Shown piece by piece: positions 1 to 12,240 of a DNA stretch of 64,000 nucleotides. Each line of letters starts with the position of its first letter. The first letter of the stretch is position 1. The DNA is from Diphasiastrum complanatum (taxonomy: Eukaryota; Streptophyta; Lycopodiopsida; Lycopodiales; Lycopodiaceae): assembly GCA_029204225.1 (NCBI GenBank), contig CM055100.1, forward strand, positions 19,986,155 through 20,050,154. The letters run 5' to 3'. Position numbers and translations under genes: made by a program. Below the pieces are notes generated by a model. That model did no database searches. It worked only from the letters and a program-made list of their open reading frames with translations, and was not told where the DNA came from.

Positions 1-1440
1 AAGATTACAAAAACATACAAATGCTCTTGCGCAAACAATTTTATAACTGCCAATTTACAATGCATAGCTATAGTTGGAGTTTGTTCTATTTCTTTTTTTT
101 GAGCATGACAATGCAAATGGTGCTTTAATGGGTTCTAATATGCAAAAATGACATTTCCACTTTTCAAACTATAAAGGTGCATCATGAGAACGTGATTGGA
201 AGGTTATGTAGCCTTAGATTCAACAAATGTAGCTATAGTCACGTCGTTTGAAAAGGAAGAAAAATGGTATGAATCATTTAAGTGAGTGTTGTCTTCAAAG
301 ATTAGCATGTACTATTTGTTGAATGGCCGAATGAGACGCCCCTAAAGTAATTTCACAAGCACAATACTTCAACATTGGTAAGTTTGCAATGTTAGTTTAA
401 GATGTTGATTTTGGTGTGCTTGTCTCAAATGTAAGCAATTTACTAAGCAATGAAATTTGTAGACTTGGTAATCTGCATAAAAGTATTGGGATGCTTCACA
501 TTCAAACTAAACAAATGATTAAATAGATTTGTATAATGTCATGAGGAAGAGAGAATATGTTATCGAGTGTGACAAGTTGTAGAGGGTGAAAGTAGAGTTG
601 GTCATTGTGGGCAATATTGTAGGAAAGAAGAGGACGATTGTGAAGGGCATTTGGAAATTAACAACGATTCCAAGCGAAGGCAGATTCATAAGGGAATCTT
701 ATTGTTAAGGGACAAAATGTATACAAAGGAGAGTGGTTGACCTTTTAAAAGATGGGGAAGAACAAAATGTATACATGCCTCCAAAGGATGTAAGGATATC
801 AAGGGTATAGGAAAAGCAAAAGGAAAAATAGACGTTGGATGAAAAGCCATGTAATAATAGAGAGAGTTTCCCCCAATGGTAGTCCATTAGATTGTGTGTC
901 TTTGACAAATAAAAGCTTTGCTTATGTTTTTGAGATTGTGAAAGCCAAGCCATAGTAGTGGCACACGAGTTTCAAAAGATAAAGCTCTTAGCTTTGTTAT
1001 CTCTTGCTTTTAAGTTGCTGGACTTTTCAAGAGTGTGATTCAATCTTAGGATTTAGCAAAAGTTCATTATATTGAGGTTTGATCAAGAGTGATCAATAAA
1101 TCATCATTCTATGTGCTAGGATTTGTCAAAAGAGAGAAAAAGAAAGGCTAAATTGTTTCCAAATCTTTGTGATTCCTTCTTGAGTTTCATTTGTTGACTT
1201 TTAAGAGAGTGTTAAGTGCATTGTAATAGATTCAAAGAGAAGATCCAATCATTGCAACTTGGCAACCTCAAGTGGCTTTATGTTGGAAGGCAATGATAAG
1301 CTTACCTCAATCAACTATTATACTTGAAGGTGAGGATGGAATCTTTGCTTGAGATGAATGAGTTGATATATGGTTGTAGGTGTGGAGGAGAGACCTTTGG
1401 CACCACAAGAGCAATTGAGGTATGACAAGAGAGCTAAGAA
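1..1440. other. No supported gene
   Basis: This stretch is AT-rich, with stop codons in all frames. A weak run of open reading on the + strand near 540-860 is broken by several stops and matches no family I recognise. I see no RNA gene or clear repeat boundary here. Confidence 0.5.
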
Positions 1441-1499
1441 AGCTCTACGCATTATCAAGATGAATGTAACTAATGAACTTCTCAAGGAAGTTGGTAATG

Positions 1500-2320
1500 T
1501 AGGGAATCCGTGATGGAAGCCTTGGTGCGTGCACTACAACAATAGTAGGCGAACACAAAATGGAAATTGTGTTTGGTTGTTTGCCGAGGCGGAAGAGCAG
1601 ACAGTCCGACAAAGCAGTAAGGGAGTCAAAGAGAAAATGAAATAGCAAAACATGCAACTCTGACAAAGACTCTGAATGCAAAATCAAAATAGTAATTGAT
1701 TCAGATTAATGTATAGAAATGCAAGTCAGATCAATGTTATGAGCACAAAACAATAGCGGGAGAAATTGCATGTTCAGGAAGCTAACTTCCCTCTATAAAA
1801 GCTACGAGCTTATTACTGACAATCAGATTGAAAGAAAGATCTACTGTGTCTATCTCTGATGACATGTTACATGGCGTATTATTGATTACAATTACTAACT
1901 CTATATACAACTTATAGTTGTGCAGGTGTATGTACAAGAAGGTGGCGTGGAGCCATTGCACTGTTTGGAGTAGATCATGGTTGATGTTGTCATTGTCCAA
2001 GTAGTTGCACAATATAGAAAGTAGGCATGAGAAGCCTTTGAGCATTCGGAGTCGAGCATGTCATTGCCGATAGTCAATAAAGTTGGGATAGTCATTTGAC
2101 GGTCCTCGACGTTAGTCGGTTGAGTCGACAAGTCGAACTCCCCGATAACTCCGCCGTCCCCGACAAGTCAGATTTCTTTGACAAGTCGGTTGCCTTCTGG
2201 TGCCTGTCTTCAATAATAGGGTATTTCTGCAGACTGTGCGACAATGTATGTAAAACTACAACAATATGAATGGAACTAGATTAACATGGGATCTAGGAGA
2301 ATAGAGGAACGAATCCAACA
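1500..2320 (-). repeat. 3' LTR of decayed copia element B
   Basis: Read on the minus strand, a sequence beginning TGTTGGATTC starts at 2320, directly after a polypurine tract. That is the expected 3' LTR start for a copia element. The far (lower-coordinate) end is not fixed, because no second copy of this LTR is complete in the window; about 1500 is a guess. The LTR holds several inverted CGACTTGTCG-type words near 2100-2180 and TATA-like sequence near 1900. Related sequence starting TGTTGGATTT occurs at 5313. Confidence 0.55.
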
Positions 2321-2347
2321 ACCCCGCCCCCCCCCCCCCCCTCTCCC
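2321..2347 (-). other. Polypurine tract of copia element B with a 15-G run
   Basis: On the minus strand, a purine-rich stretch with an uninterrupted run of 15 G (plus-strand C at 2327-2341) directly precedes the TGTTGG LTR start. Its position between the RNase H remnant and the LTR fits the primer for plus-strand DNA synthesis. The homopolymer is far longer than a usual polypurine tract and has probably expanded by slippage. Confidence 0.7.
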
Positions 2348-3330
2348 CGTTAATCTGGATCCATGAAGTCCTTGCTTTAGACTAAGCAATGCACAAAATT
2401 TGTTGTGTATATCAATGCTCAAAGCCTTGGTAAACACATTTGCAATCGTGTCCGACATTCGACAAAAAACATTAAGCTCACCTCTTTGTCGAGAATCCGA
2501 CTCTTGACAAAGTGATATCGAATCTCAATGTGCTTACTCCTATAGTGAAATCTAAGGTTGGCCAATAAGGCAATGGCACTCTGATTATCACAAAACATAA
2601 TTTTGGAATATACTAATTCAGACCAATGTTTGTTGACAGTAAATTTATTTATTTTTAAATGCTTTTTAATAGCTTGAGAAGCAGCAATGTATTCTGCTTT
2701 TGTGGAGGAAAGAACAATAGAGGTTTGTTTATGACTGTTCCAAGAGATAGGACCGTCATTGAAGAAGAATGCATATCCAAATGTGGATCTACGAATATCT
2801 ACATCTCCTCCCCAGCTTGCATCTGAATATCCATTGAGTTGATGGAGATTGTCGTTGTTGACTTCCCCATAGCATATGCATAGGTGCGTTGTAGCTCAAA
2901 TGTATCTCGTGACTCTTATGAGAGCCTTCCAATGGGTGTTGCCAGGATTTGCCATGAATTGGCTCAATGAGCTAACTACAAAAGTGATGTCAGGTCTTGT
3001 ACATACCATTGAGAGATCCAAGTGTAGATTGATAAGGATCCTCTCTCATTTGCTCCTCCTCTTGCTTTGTCTGAGGACATTGGTCCATCGATAGTCACAG
3101 GCCTGGATCCATTGGTGAGTGAGCTTCTTTGCAATTGATCAGATTATATTTGATAAGGGTATTATGAAGATACCTTCGGTCATGTCGAATTCGAAAGACA
3201 ACATTTGTTTAGCATTCTTCACTTGATCGATATTGTTGCTAAAAAACAACGTGTCATCGACATACAAGGTGATGATATGAAAGAATGATGCACTAACTTG
3301 AAGTATGTGTCTGAATGCTTACAGATGCAT
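2330..3330 (-). pseudogene. Copia element B: RT C-terminal part and RNase H (decayed)
   Basis: Minus-strand conceptual translation gives the Ty1-copia polymerase core YVDDTLFFSN near 3250, then the conserved tail of reverse transcriptase. The RNase H region follows, with SSTKAEYIAA near 2690, FCDNQSAIALLAN near 2590 and SKHIEIRYHFVKSRI near 2530. It ends just before the polypurine tract. Stop codons and frame changes interrupt it, so it is not functional. The upstream end is lost near 3330, where unrelated sequence begins. It belongs to the same general copia group as the element at 5685-12240, judged from shared phrases such as YVDDTL and SKYIELNYHFVRSK. Confidence 0.85.
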
Positions 3331-3623
3331 GATCTCTCTAAAATAATACTATGGTAGTCAGAGAGAGAGAGAGATTGATTAGAGCGCTCTATTTTTTGTG
3401 TTAGCTCTCAAAGTCGTGGGAGGATTTATCAATTCATTGATTGATCAATTGATTAGCTGTGCATTATCAAATATATATACATGGTAGTTGTATAGTTAAA
3501 AGAATGCTTAACTAATGCATTTGCAGGATGGATTAAGATACTACATTCAGTTGTTGATACTCGCTATATGGTAGAATATGATTCTGTTGGAGATTCTGCT
3601 CGATCGTGAAAGATAAATATGAA

Positions 3624-3780
3624 GATCACTCAAGGTCAAAAGATAGTCAAATTGAATCCAATCGATATAGATGATAGTTCAAATTGTCTTCGACAATTGT
3701 ATTCAATAGTTGGCTTAGATTCGATAGTTCGTTTGTGTTGAGCAGACACATGTTAGTGATTCCAGTGTATTTATGTGAAT
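3624..3780 (-). repeat. LTR fragment, direct repeat of 5042-5195
   Basis: About 155 bases here match 5042-5195 in the same orientation at roughly 85% by eye; both run from GATCACTCA to CCAGTGTAT. The two copies flank the pol fragment of copia element A. I read them as surviving LTR pieces of that element. Confidence 0.65.
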
Positions 3781-5035
3781 GTACAAGCTTGCAATTCATT
3801 AAGTCACATTTAGAAAGCATATTAAAGATATACCTATGCTGAGTCAAATAGAAAAACTTCTTGGTTTTGTCTCTGTGGATTTGAATGTCGTAGTGAGCTT
3901 ATCCTAGATCTGTCATCTTGAATTATTGTGATAGCATCCTCTTGGTATCTTTTATTAATTTGATATTATTGATGGATAGCCGTGTATCATCCACATATAG
4001 TGTGATAATGATAAAGGATTGTGAAGGGCCTTGAAATAAACATTACAATCTGCAGAGCTTGGTTCGGAACCCTTGTTCAATAAGGAAAGTGTTGATTCGA
4101 TGAAATCATGCTCTCGAAGATTGTTTTAGGCCATACAGTGCCTTGTGGAGTTTATAGACACGATCCTCTTTTCCATTGAGCACACAACCTTTTGGATGGA
4201 TCATATAGATGTCCTCTTTGATAATTCCATTGAGGAATGTTGTTTGTACGTCTAATTGATGTACCTCAAAGTTGGCTGTAGCAACGATTGATAGCAGCAA
4301 TCTGATAGAGAAGTCCTTGACCACTGAGCTGAATGTTTTGAAGTAGTCAATGTTGGAAATCTATGAGAATCCCCTTGCTACCAGTCAAAGCCTTCCTTCA
4401 GTCGATGTTGCCATCTGCTTTGTACTTGATTTTGAAGATTCCCTTGTAGTTGATAACCTTTTTGCCTACATACAACTTAGTGACAATCCATGTGTTATTT
4501 TTTATTGGCAAGTTGTATTCTTTGTCCATAGCTTCCTTTCAAAGGTCTAAATCGGCCTGTGTCAGTGCTTCTCTGGTTGTGGTCAACTCCTGTGGAAAAT
4601 AGTGAGCATACTTATCAGTGAATCTGATAGGCTGAGATCGAATTCTTGCCAATCTTTTGGGTGGTGCTGCAAAATTTGATTCTTGGTCGGTTGTATTGGC
4701 TGCTCCTCAGTCGTAACTTCTTGATCTTCTTTTGAGTCTAATTGTATAGGTTGGCTACTTCGATATTCATCAATATTCTGGACACAAACGATCGGTAGAA
4801 TTTGCTACTCGTGCTTCAATTTGTGCTTCAAATCGATAAAGTGATCTTTAAGAAATGTAACATCTCTGCTAGTAAAAACTTTAAAAGTTACAAAATTATA
4901 CAGTCTATACATGCCATTCAAATAAGAATATCCAAAAAAATTAGTTCTAATCGAATGCTCATCCAGTTTCTTTCTGATGTCTTTCGGGAAGTGAGCATAG
5001 GCAGTGCATCTAAAAACTTTTAAATGCTTTGATAA
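3781..5035 (-). pseudogene. Copia element A: integrase tail and RT N-terminal part (decayed)
   Basis: The minus-strand translation starts near 5030 with the integrase C-terminal segment, including HFPKDIRKKLD and FGYSYLNGMYRLY. It continues through the RT entry region (EAMDKEYNLPIKNNTW near 4500), then HQLDVQTTFLNG and KLHKALYGLKQSSRA (4106-4324). A second polymerase motif, YVDDTRLSINN, lies near 3990, and TQHRYIFNMLSKCDLMNCKL near 3820. The frame is broken several times. A separate YVDD motif at 3250 shows that this is a different copy from element B. Integrase catalytic core, gag and RNase H are missing. Confidence 0.82.
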
Positions 5036-5041
5036 GTATAG

Positions 5042-5313
5042 AGATCACTCAGGGTCAAAAGGTGATTGAATCAAATCAAATCGATATAGTCGATAGTTCG
5101 AATTGCCTTCGACAATTGTATTTGATAGTTGGCTTAGATTCGATAGTTTGTATGTGTCAACACCTATTAGTGGCTCCAGTGTATGTTTGTAGAATATTAA
5201 ATAACCTTTATACTTATGCAAATTGTGCGACTATACAAGTTGTTTTATACCACAAATGAATGGATCTAGATTAGCCATAGCATTAGGGATGGAGGGAATA
5301 GAGAAATCCAACA
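5042..5313 (-). repeat. 5' LTR remnant of copia element A
   Basis: On the minus strand this begins TGTTGGATTT at 5313 and runs directly into integrase coding sequence near 5035, so the 5' internal region has been deleted. The first 60 bases also resemble the start of the LTR at 2320, placing elements A and B in one family. The part at 5042-5195 is repeated at 3624-3780. Confidence 0.6.
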
Positions 5314-5684
5314 TATCAATGACTCATAGGAGAAGTGAATGAGGTGGCCCAGTTAGGCTGTTGATGTGTCTAGTGAGTCTCATAGTGCACAACTAGTGGT
5401 GCATGGGCCTTGGAGGGTATAAGTATACCCATTGGGCTCTCACTAGTGTATGCTTGATTTTGGTGATAGTAGCTAGATGTTGTTGGTGTGATTTCTCTCT
5501 CCTGTTGAGTGACTGATCCATTGTTTGGGGACTAGATCCGATTGATCCAGCTTTGGTTTTTGATTGGTTTATCCACCGTCTACTTCCCTATTGTTTTCTT
5601 GTTGCAACTTTCTTAGTCTTGGATCCATGGTGAGGACATGAAAGAAAGGTACATTGTCATTCTCCCTCCAACTTTGGTTCAATA
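5314..5684. other. Spacer with no supported feature
   Basis: This is unassigned sequence between the minus-strand copia remnants and the 5' LTR of the plus-strand copia element. No ORF, repeat pair or RNA gene is evident. Confidence 0.4.
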
Positions 5685-6238
5685 TGTTGGATTATTCTCC
5701 TTCTTACCAATCGACTAATCGATTTTAATCTTCATCCATTGTTTATCCAGTTCTGCGGATTTTTTGTGTGTTTACACAGTTTGCTGAATTACAAGTGTTT
5801 TTACACAGTCTGTAGAATTACATGGAGTTTACGACAATGTCTCCTTTTTCGCCTGTCAGGAATCTCATTGAAAAATGCAGCTTCTCCTTTTTCGTATTTT
5901 TCGCCTGATAGAAATCTCGTGTAAAATCACAGTGTCGCATTTTTCGCTTTTTCCAAAGAGCCTCAAATGTTAAGGAAATGACTCTGGCAAAGTGTGGGGC
6001 AAACCTAAATGAGATTTAAGAGCACCTTTTTCTTTTTCTCCTTTTTTGCGAAAAATCCGACAGTGTCGCCTGTGGTTGTTTTAGTTCATTTCTGTAGAGC
6101 TACAGTTTTGGTTCATTTATGCACACATAACGTTTACGACCAATTTCATCGCTTATCAGCAATCAATGACAAGGACCGGATGGATGCCAGCTGATCGCCA
6201 GCCAACTAGCAATCGCAATTGACGACCTAATCTCTTAG

Positions 6239-6247
6239 TATAAATAG
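6239..6247 (+). promoter_or_regulatory. LTR TATA box
   Basis: TATAAATAG lies in the 5' LTR and is retained at 11718-11726 in the 3' LTR. Its position about 550 bases into the LTR and just upstream of the CT tract fits the U3 promoter of the retrotransposon. Confidence 0.65.
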
Positions 6248-6299
6248 TTGTTCATATTCATCATCAAAAGTTAAGATTATCAGAAGCATTTGAATAGTT

Positions 6300-6433
<134 letters not shown>

Positions 6434-6974
6434 CCTGCGAGCTTGAACACTCCTGAGCATTCTAGCTCAATTCTTAGAGTTGTTTTAGAGATTGCTATTG
6501 CGCTACTGCTTATCAACATTGCGCTTAATTCAGACTTTCATTTTAGCCGGTCAGAGATAGCATAGAGTACGCGGCTTCGATTCACAACTTATTTTACTCA
6601 TTTACTTCTGTTTCGTTTTGAATCAATACTATCCTTTATTGCGTTTAGCTTTGTCTCATAATGTATGCGTTTTCTAGAGTTCTTCGCAACTAATTATTTA
6701 TCTGATTATTTTTTATGCTTAGTTGTTTGGCTACGTAATCACTGTAGTACTGGCGACTTCAAAGTTAGTTACTATAAGTTCAAACATGATTTCTATCACT
6801 ATTGTTTTGTTTGAAATTGATAGGCATAGTCATGCATTGAAAAGATGAAAATAGTTTATTCCACCATGCACGAAAAGTTTTCTTTCTAGACACTCGAATT
6901 ATTTTCATTTGTTTCTTGTTCGAGTTCGTTTTCTTTTTGTGCTAGACCTATCTTCTGCACACCACTTTTCGACA

Positions 6975-6986
6975 TGGTATCAGAGC
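6975..6986 (+). other. Primer binding site, initiator tRNA-Met type
   Basis: TGGTATCAGAGC directly follows the LTR end. It is complementary to the 3' end of plant initiator tRNA-Met, the usual minus-strand primer of copia elements. Confidence 0.92.
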
Positions 6987-7156
6987 ATTTCATTCTTATA
7001 TCAGAGCGAAATCTCTAATATTTGATATCTTTCGCGATATCAAATTGATATTATACTCTTCAGTTCTTTTCAACTTTTCAGTATCAGAGAATTGATTTCC
7101 TATTGTTGGCATTACCACATCTTAGCGTCATCAATACAATCGACAGACTAAGTTCC

Positions 7157-7960
7157 AGATGGATTCAGTCGGTCTTATCGCAGACAAGCTGAATGGATCC
7201 AATTATCATTTGTGAAAATTTAAGATGAAGACCTTGCTAATCGCCAGCGACTTATGGGATGTTGTTATAAGTAAAGAAGTAAAACTTGAAGACGGCGACT
7301 CAAAGTGGAAATCGAAGGACGGTAGAGCTTTCGCACTTATTATCCTCAATATATCAAATACACAGATTGGACACATAGCTGAAGCTAAAACATCAAAAGA
7401 CATCTAGGAGATTTTGAACTCACTATATGATGTGAGGGACGTAACTACTAAGTTACATCTACGAAGAAAATTCTTCACATTCAAAATGTCTATTGGTGAT
7501 TCACTTTAGAGTCACATTAACCAGTTTAAGAATTTCTTGCAATAGATGGCCGCTGTCAGATCAGTCATAGACGATCAAGACGCAATTGTGACATTGCTTT
7601 CAAGCTTGCCCTCTACATATGAGAACTGGGTGATGATCATATCGACACACACAGATTTAACTCTTATTAGAGTTATCACTATGTTGCTGCAAGAAGATAA
7701 TCGAATAAGTCAAGACACTCCATCTACTTCCTCCTCTCAGGCTCTATATGTCAACAAAGCCTCTAAGTGACAGCAAAAAAGCTCCAAGAATGCTGCAATG
7801 AATAAAAAACAGACTCAAAGTCAAGCACAATCATCAGATCCACAATCGAAGAAGAAAATATTTTGCAGGTATTGCAAGCGCAATAACCATGAGATCAAGG
7901 ATTGCCTAATTCTTCAAGCGAAGAGCGTAGCCAAGCAACTTGATCAACAAGCAAACACAG
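7157..7960 (+). pseudogene. gag of the copia element
   Basis: The reading frame starts with ATGGATTCAGTC at 7157 and shows the copia gag opening DKLNGSNYH, then stops at a TGA where the family normally has W (NYHxWKFKMK). Further stops occur near 7405 and 7508. The gag core continues at 7546-7770 (DDQDAIVTLLSSLPSTYENW). A CCHC zinc knuckle, CRYCKRNNHEIKDC, is intact at about 7864-7905. Gag would form the virus-like particle and bind RNA; this copy is broken. Confidence 0.85.
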
Positions 7961-9400
7961 TTTCAACATCTCCCCAGGTCAAAGTAGCCGAAGGCGCATT
8001 CATGGTCAAAGATCAAAGCGCATTTTTGAATAATTCATGGTTTCTGGATTCTAGAGCAACTCAACATATGACCAATCAACGTGAGATCTTCAACTCCTAC
8101 ACTCCTTACAGCATGAAGAAATTTGTTCATCTTGGTGACGATAGTACTCACACTATTGAAGGTGAAGGTATTGTAAGATTGCGATTCCAGCATGATCAAT
8201 TCAAATTACTATCAAAGGTCTTATATGTTCCTAAACTCTTTAAAAATTTGTTATCAATGAGTAGAATTATAGATTTAGGTCACAAGGTAGAATTTGAATC
8301 TGATCAATGCAAAATTGTTGATAGGAGTAATAAGATCCTTGCACTCGGCAAGAGGCAATGTTACTTATATAGATTGGCACACTGTTATTCTGAGTCTAGT
8401 CAAGCCTTGAAAATCTCTGTTCTAGTCAATAAAGCATTAATATGGCATCATCGCTTAGGACACTTGAATCATGCATCTATTATGAACATGTCCAGACAAT
8501 CCATGGTTCTTGATCTCGATTATCCTTTTGGTAAGGTCGATCTCCCTGTCTGTCATAGCTGCATCTTTGGAAAGCAGGCTAGGATTCTTTTTAGATCAAA
8601 CCATATGCATGCAACAAAAGATCTGCTAGATGTTGTTCATACAGATATATGTGGACCTATGCAAACTCCTTCATTACTAGATGCAAAGTATTTCATTACC
8701 TTTATTGACGAATTCTCTAGAAGAACAGTCGTTTATTTCATTAAGTAAAAATCAGAGGCTTTCATCAAATTCAAACAATTCAAAGAGCATCTTGAGAATC
8801 AAACTGACAAACGAATCAAAGTACTAAGGTCAGATAATAGGAGAGAATACATCTCCAACTAATTCAAGGACTATTTCCTTAACAAAGACATTGAACAACA
8901 ATACATCACTTCCTATTCGCCTCAGTCAAATGGTCTTGCTGAGAGAAAGAATAGAACCTAGTTGAATCGGCAAAGTGCATGTTATCACATGTGACACTTC
9001 CGAAGTGCTTCTGGGCTAAAGCTGTTTCAACAACAACCTATATTTAAAACAAATGTTCTACTAAAAGCCTCTCAGACAAAACACCATTCGAAGTTTGGAC
9101 AAGTAACAAACCTTCTTTATCAAACTTACAAGTTTTTGGATGTACTGCTTTTGGGCAGATTCCTCGTGATCTCAAGAAGAAGCTCAACTTTCAGAGTATT
9201 AAGTGTGTTTTCATCAGCTACACTACTTCAAATCAAGCCTACAAGTTGTTCGATCCCATCGAGTCCAAGATATTCACTAGCTGGGATGTCATCTTCATCG
9301 AAGATCAGTTTCAAGACCTCAAAGGAAAGGATAGTCCCCATGTAGCCGACCTATCAGATTCTCCTGACACTCTGAACTTTCTAGTTCCTTAGTCGACTAT
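7798..9400 (+). pseudogene. Protease and integrase region of the copia element
   Basis: A 316-codon open stretch (7798-8748) runs from the zinc knuckle through the protease and into integrase. The protease active site reads FLDSRATQHMT, so the glycine of the usual DSGA is replaced by arginine, which should abolish activity. The integrase HHCC zinc region is seen as HHRLGHLN followed by CHSCIFGKQ. The catalytic core begins VHTDICGPM and is cut by a TAA at 8746; later parts (SYSPQSNGLAERKNR near 8910) remain with more stops. Integrase would insert the cDNA into the genome; this copy cannot be made full length. Confidence 0.88.
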
Positions 9401-9579
9401 TCCTGTTGAAGGTCCAAGCTCCTATACTCTTGACAAACAACAAGTCAATGACGGACTAGAAGATGATGATGTTGCAGATTAGCAATTACGATATGATGGA
9501 AATAATCTACTTCTTGTATTACCCAAAAGATCTTAAAGAACCAGCAGACCACCTAACCGGTATATCGACGAGTCTATAG

Positions 9580-11150
9580 CTTATCTTATTCAGGAACCGA
9601 CGTCTGTCCAAGAGGCACTCAGTCACCCTGATTCAGATCTCTGGAAAGAAGCTATGGATAAAGAGTATTCATCTCTTATCAAGAACCAGATGTGGACAAT
9701 TATCGAATTACCTGCCAACAGAAACGTAGCTGATTGCAAATGGATTTTCAAAGTCAAGTACAATACAGATGGAAGCATCAACAGAAGAAAGGCACGACTT
9801 GTAGCCATAGGATTTTCTCAAGCATACAATGTCGATTACACTGAGACCTTCAGTCTAGTAGTCAAGCATTCTTCTATTCATCATTTGCCGCTATAGTAGA
9901 TCTGGAAATACATCAAATGGATGTACGGACAACATATCTCAATGGAGTTATCGAAGAAGACATTTACATGGTGCAACTCGAAGGTTATATTATCAAGGGT
10001 AAGCACAATCATGTTTGTAAACTCCATAAGGCACTTTATGACTTGAAGCAATATGTTCGAGCATGGTTTCAAAGGATCAATACTTTCCTTATTGATCATG
10101 GCTACACACCTAGCTTTTCATATTCAAACATTTACTTCAAAACAGTGCAACAGTCTTTTATCATTATGACTTTGTACGTGGATGATACATTGCTTTTCAG
10201 CAACAATATCGATTTGATAAAAGAAGCCAATACAATGCTATCTTCCGAATTCAACATGACCGATATGGGCGAAGCTCATTTTTGCCTTGGTATACAAATC
10301 TACAAAAACAAAAAACAGAAGTTGGTCTACATAACACAACAGAGGTACATCTACAACATGCTAGTCAAATATAATCTGATGAATAGCAAGTTAGCTCTCT
10401 CACCAATGGAACCAGGACTCAAATTGTCAAAGGACCAGTGTCTCCAAACAATTCATGAGAAGCAACAGATGCGTGAGTATCCTTACCATTCTATTATAGG
10501 ATCTCTTATGTACGCCATGATCTGTACCAAACCAAACATAGCTTTTGTAGTCAGCTCTCTCAGTCAGTATATGACTAATCCTAGTATAACACATTGGAAG
10601 GCCCTTATCAAAGTCATGAGATATCTTCGAGCTACTATGGACTTTTGCATTTGTTAGGGAGCAGTTGGCAACAACAAACTCAATCTACTTAGTGGTTACA
10701 CAAATGTAAGTTGGGCAAGAGACGTAGACACTCGTAAATCTACTTCCTGATTTACATTCTTCCTCAACAATGGTCCAATTTTCTGGAACAGTCACAAGCA
10801 ATCTTCGATAGCTCTATCTTCCAATAAATCGGAGTATATCGCAGTCTCTCAAGCTACAAAGAAACAATTTGGTTGAGAAACTTACTCTCAGATATCGGTC
10901 TGAATCAATATGCTTCGACGACATTATTTTGTGATAATCAAAGTGCCATCGCTTTATCAGCCAACCCTATATTTCATTCAAGGAGTAAGTACATTGAACT
11001 GAACTATCATTTCGTCAGAAGCAAAGTTCTCAACGAAGAGGTCAGATTGCAGTACTATAGAATGCAAGATATGACAGAAGATGCTTTTACTAGAAGCATT
11101 AAGTTTGGAGTCACACAAAAGATTCTATGTAGAACTAAGTTTGAAGGTCA
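9580..11150 (+). pseudogene. Reverse transcriptase and RNase H of the copia element
   Basis: RT motifs appear in order: DKEYSSLIKNQMW and CKWIFKVKY (9654-9770), HQMDVRTTYLNG near 9915, KLHKALYDLKQ near 10020, and the catalytic YVDDTLLFSNN near 10180. PNIAFVVSSLSQYM follows near 10540. RNase H follows with CDNQSAIALSAN and SKYIELNYHFVRSK (10930-11030). A TAG at 9895, a TAG at 10656 and a frame change near 10860 break the frame. The YVDD box itself is intact, so the inactivation is by stops. Confidence 0.9.
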
Positions 11151-11171
11151 AGGCATTCAAGGATTCAGATT

Positions 11172-11180
11172 AAGGGGGAG
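11172..11180 (+). other. Polypurine tract
   Basis: AAGGGGGAG sits immediately before the TGTTAG start of the 3' LTR, the canonical place for the plus-strand primer. Confidence 0.88.
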
Positions 11181-12240
11181 TGTTAGATTATTGTCCTTCT
11201 TACCAATCGACTAATTGGTTTTAATCTTCATCCATTGTTTATCCAGTTTTGCGGATTTTCCCTTGTGTCTACAAAATTACAAGTGTTTTTACACAATCTG
11301 CAGAATTACATGGAGTTTACGACAATGTCTCCTTTTTTGCCTGTCAAGAATCCTGTTGAAAAATGCAGCTTCTCCTTTTTCGCATTTTTCGCCTGACAGA
11401 AATCTCGTGTAAAATCACAGTATTACATTTTTTGCTTTTTTCAAAGAGCCTCAAATGTTAAGGAAATGACTCTGGCAAAGTGTGGGACAACCCTAAATGA
11501 GATTTAAGGGCACCTTCTCCTTTTTTTGCGAAAAACCTGACATTGTTGCCTGTGGCTGTTTTAGTTCATTTCTGTAGAGCTACAATTTGGTTCATTTATG
11601 CAGACAGAACATTTACGGCCAATTTCACCGCTTATCAGCAATCAATGACAAGGACCGGATGGATGCCAGCTGATCACCAGTCAATTGGCGATCGCAATTG
11701 ATGACCTAATCTCTTAGTATAAATAGTTGTTCATATTCATCATCAGAAGCATTTGAATAGTTAGCTCCCTCTCTCTCTCAAGCGTGCGAGCTTGAACACT
11801 CCTGAGCATTCTAGCTCACCTCTTAGAGTTGTTTTAGAGATTGCTATTGCGCTACTGCTTATCAGCATTGCGCTTAATTCAGACTTTCATTTTAGCCGCT
11901 CAAAGATAACATAGAGTATGCGGCTTCGATTCACATTTTATTGTACTCATTTACTTCTATTTCGTTTTGAATCAATACTATCCTTTATTGTATTCAGCTT
12001 CGTCTCAGAATGTATGCATTTTATAGAGTTCTTGGGGACTAATTATTTGTCTGATAATTTTCGATGCTTAATTGTTTGGCTACGTAATCATTGTAGTACT
12101 GGCGATTTCAAAGTTAGTTACTATAAGTTCAAACATGATTTCTATCACTGTTGTTTTGTTTGAAATTGATAGGCATAGTCATGCATTGGAAAGATGAAAT
12201 AATTTATTTCACCATGCACGAAAAGTTTTCTTTCTAGACA
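11181..12240 (+). repeat. 3' LTR of the plus-strand copia element, truncated
   Basis: It starts TGTTAGATTATTGTCC and follows the 5' LTR base for base with scattered substitutions and small indels. It ends in TTTCTAGACA at 12240, where the 5' LTR continues for another 84 bases. It retains the TATAAATAG box (11718-11726) and only a short CT run. Confidence 0.9.
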
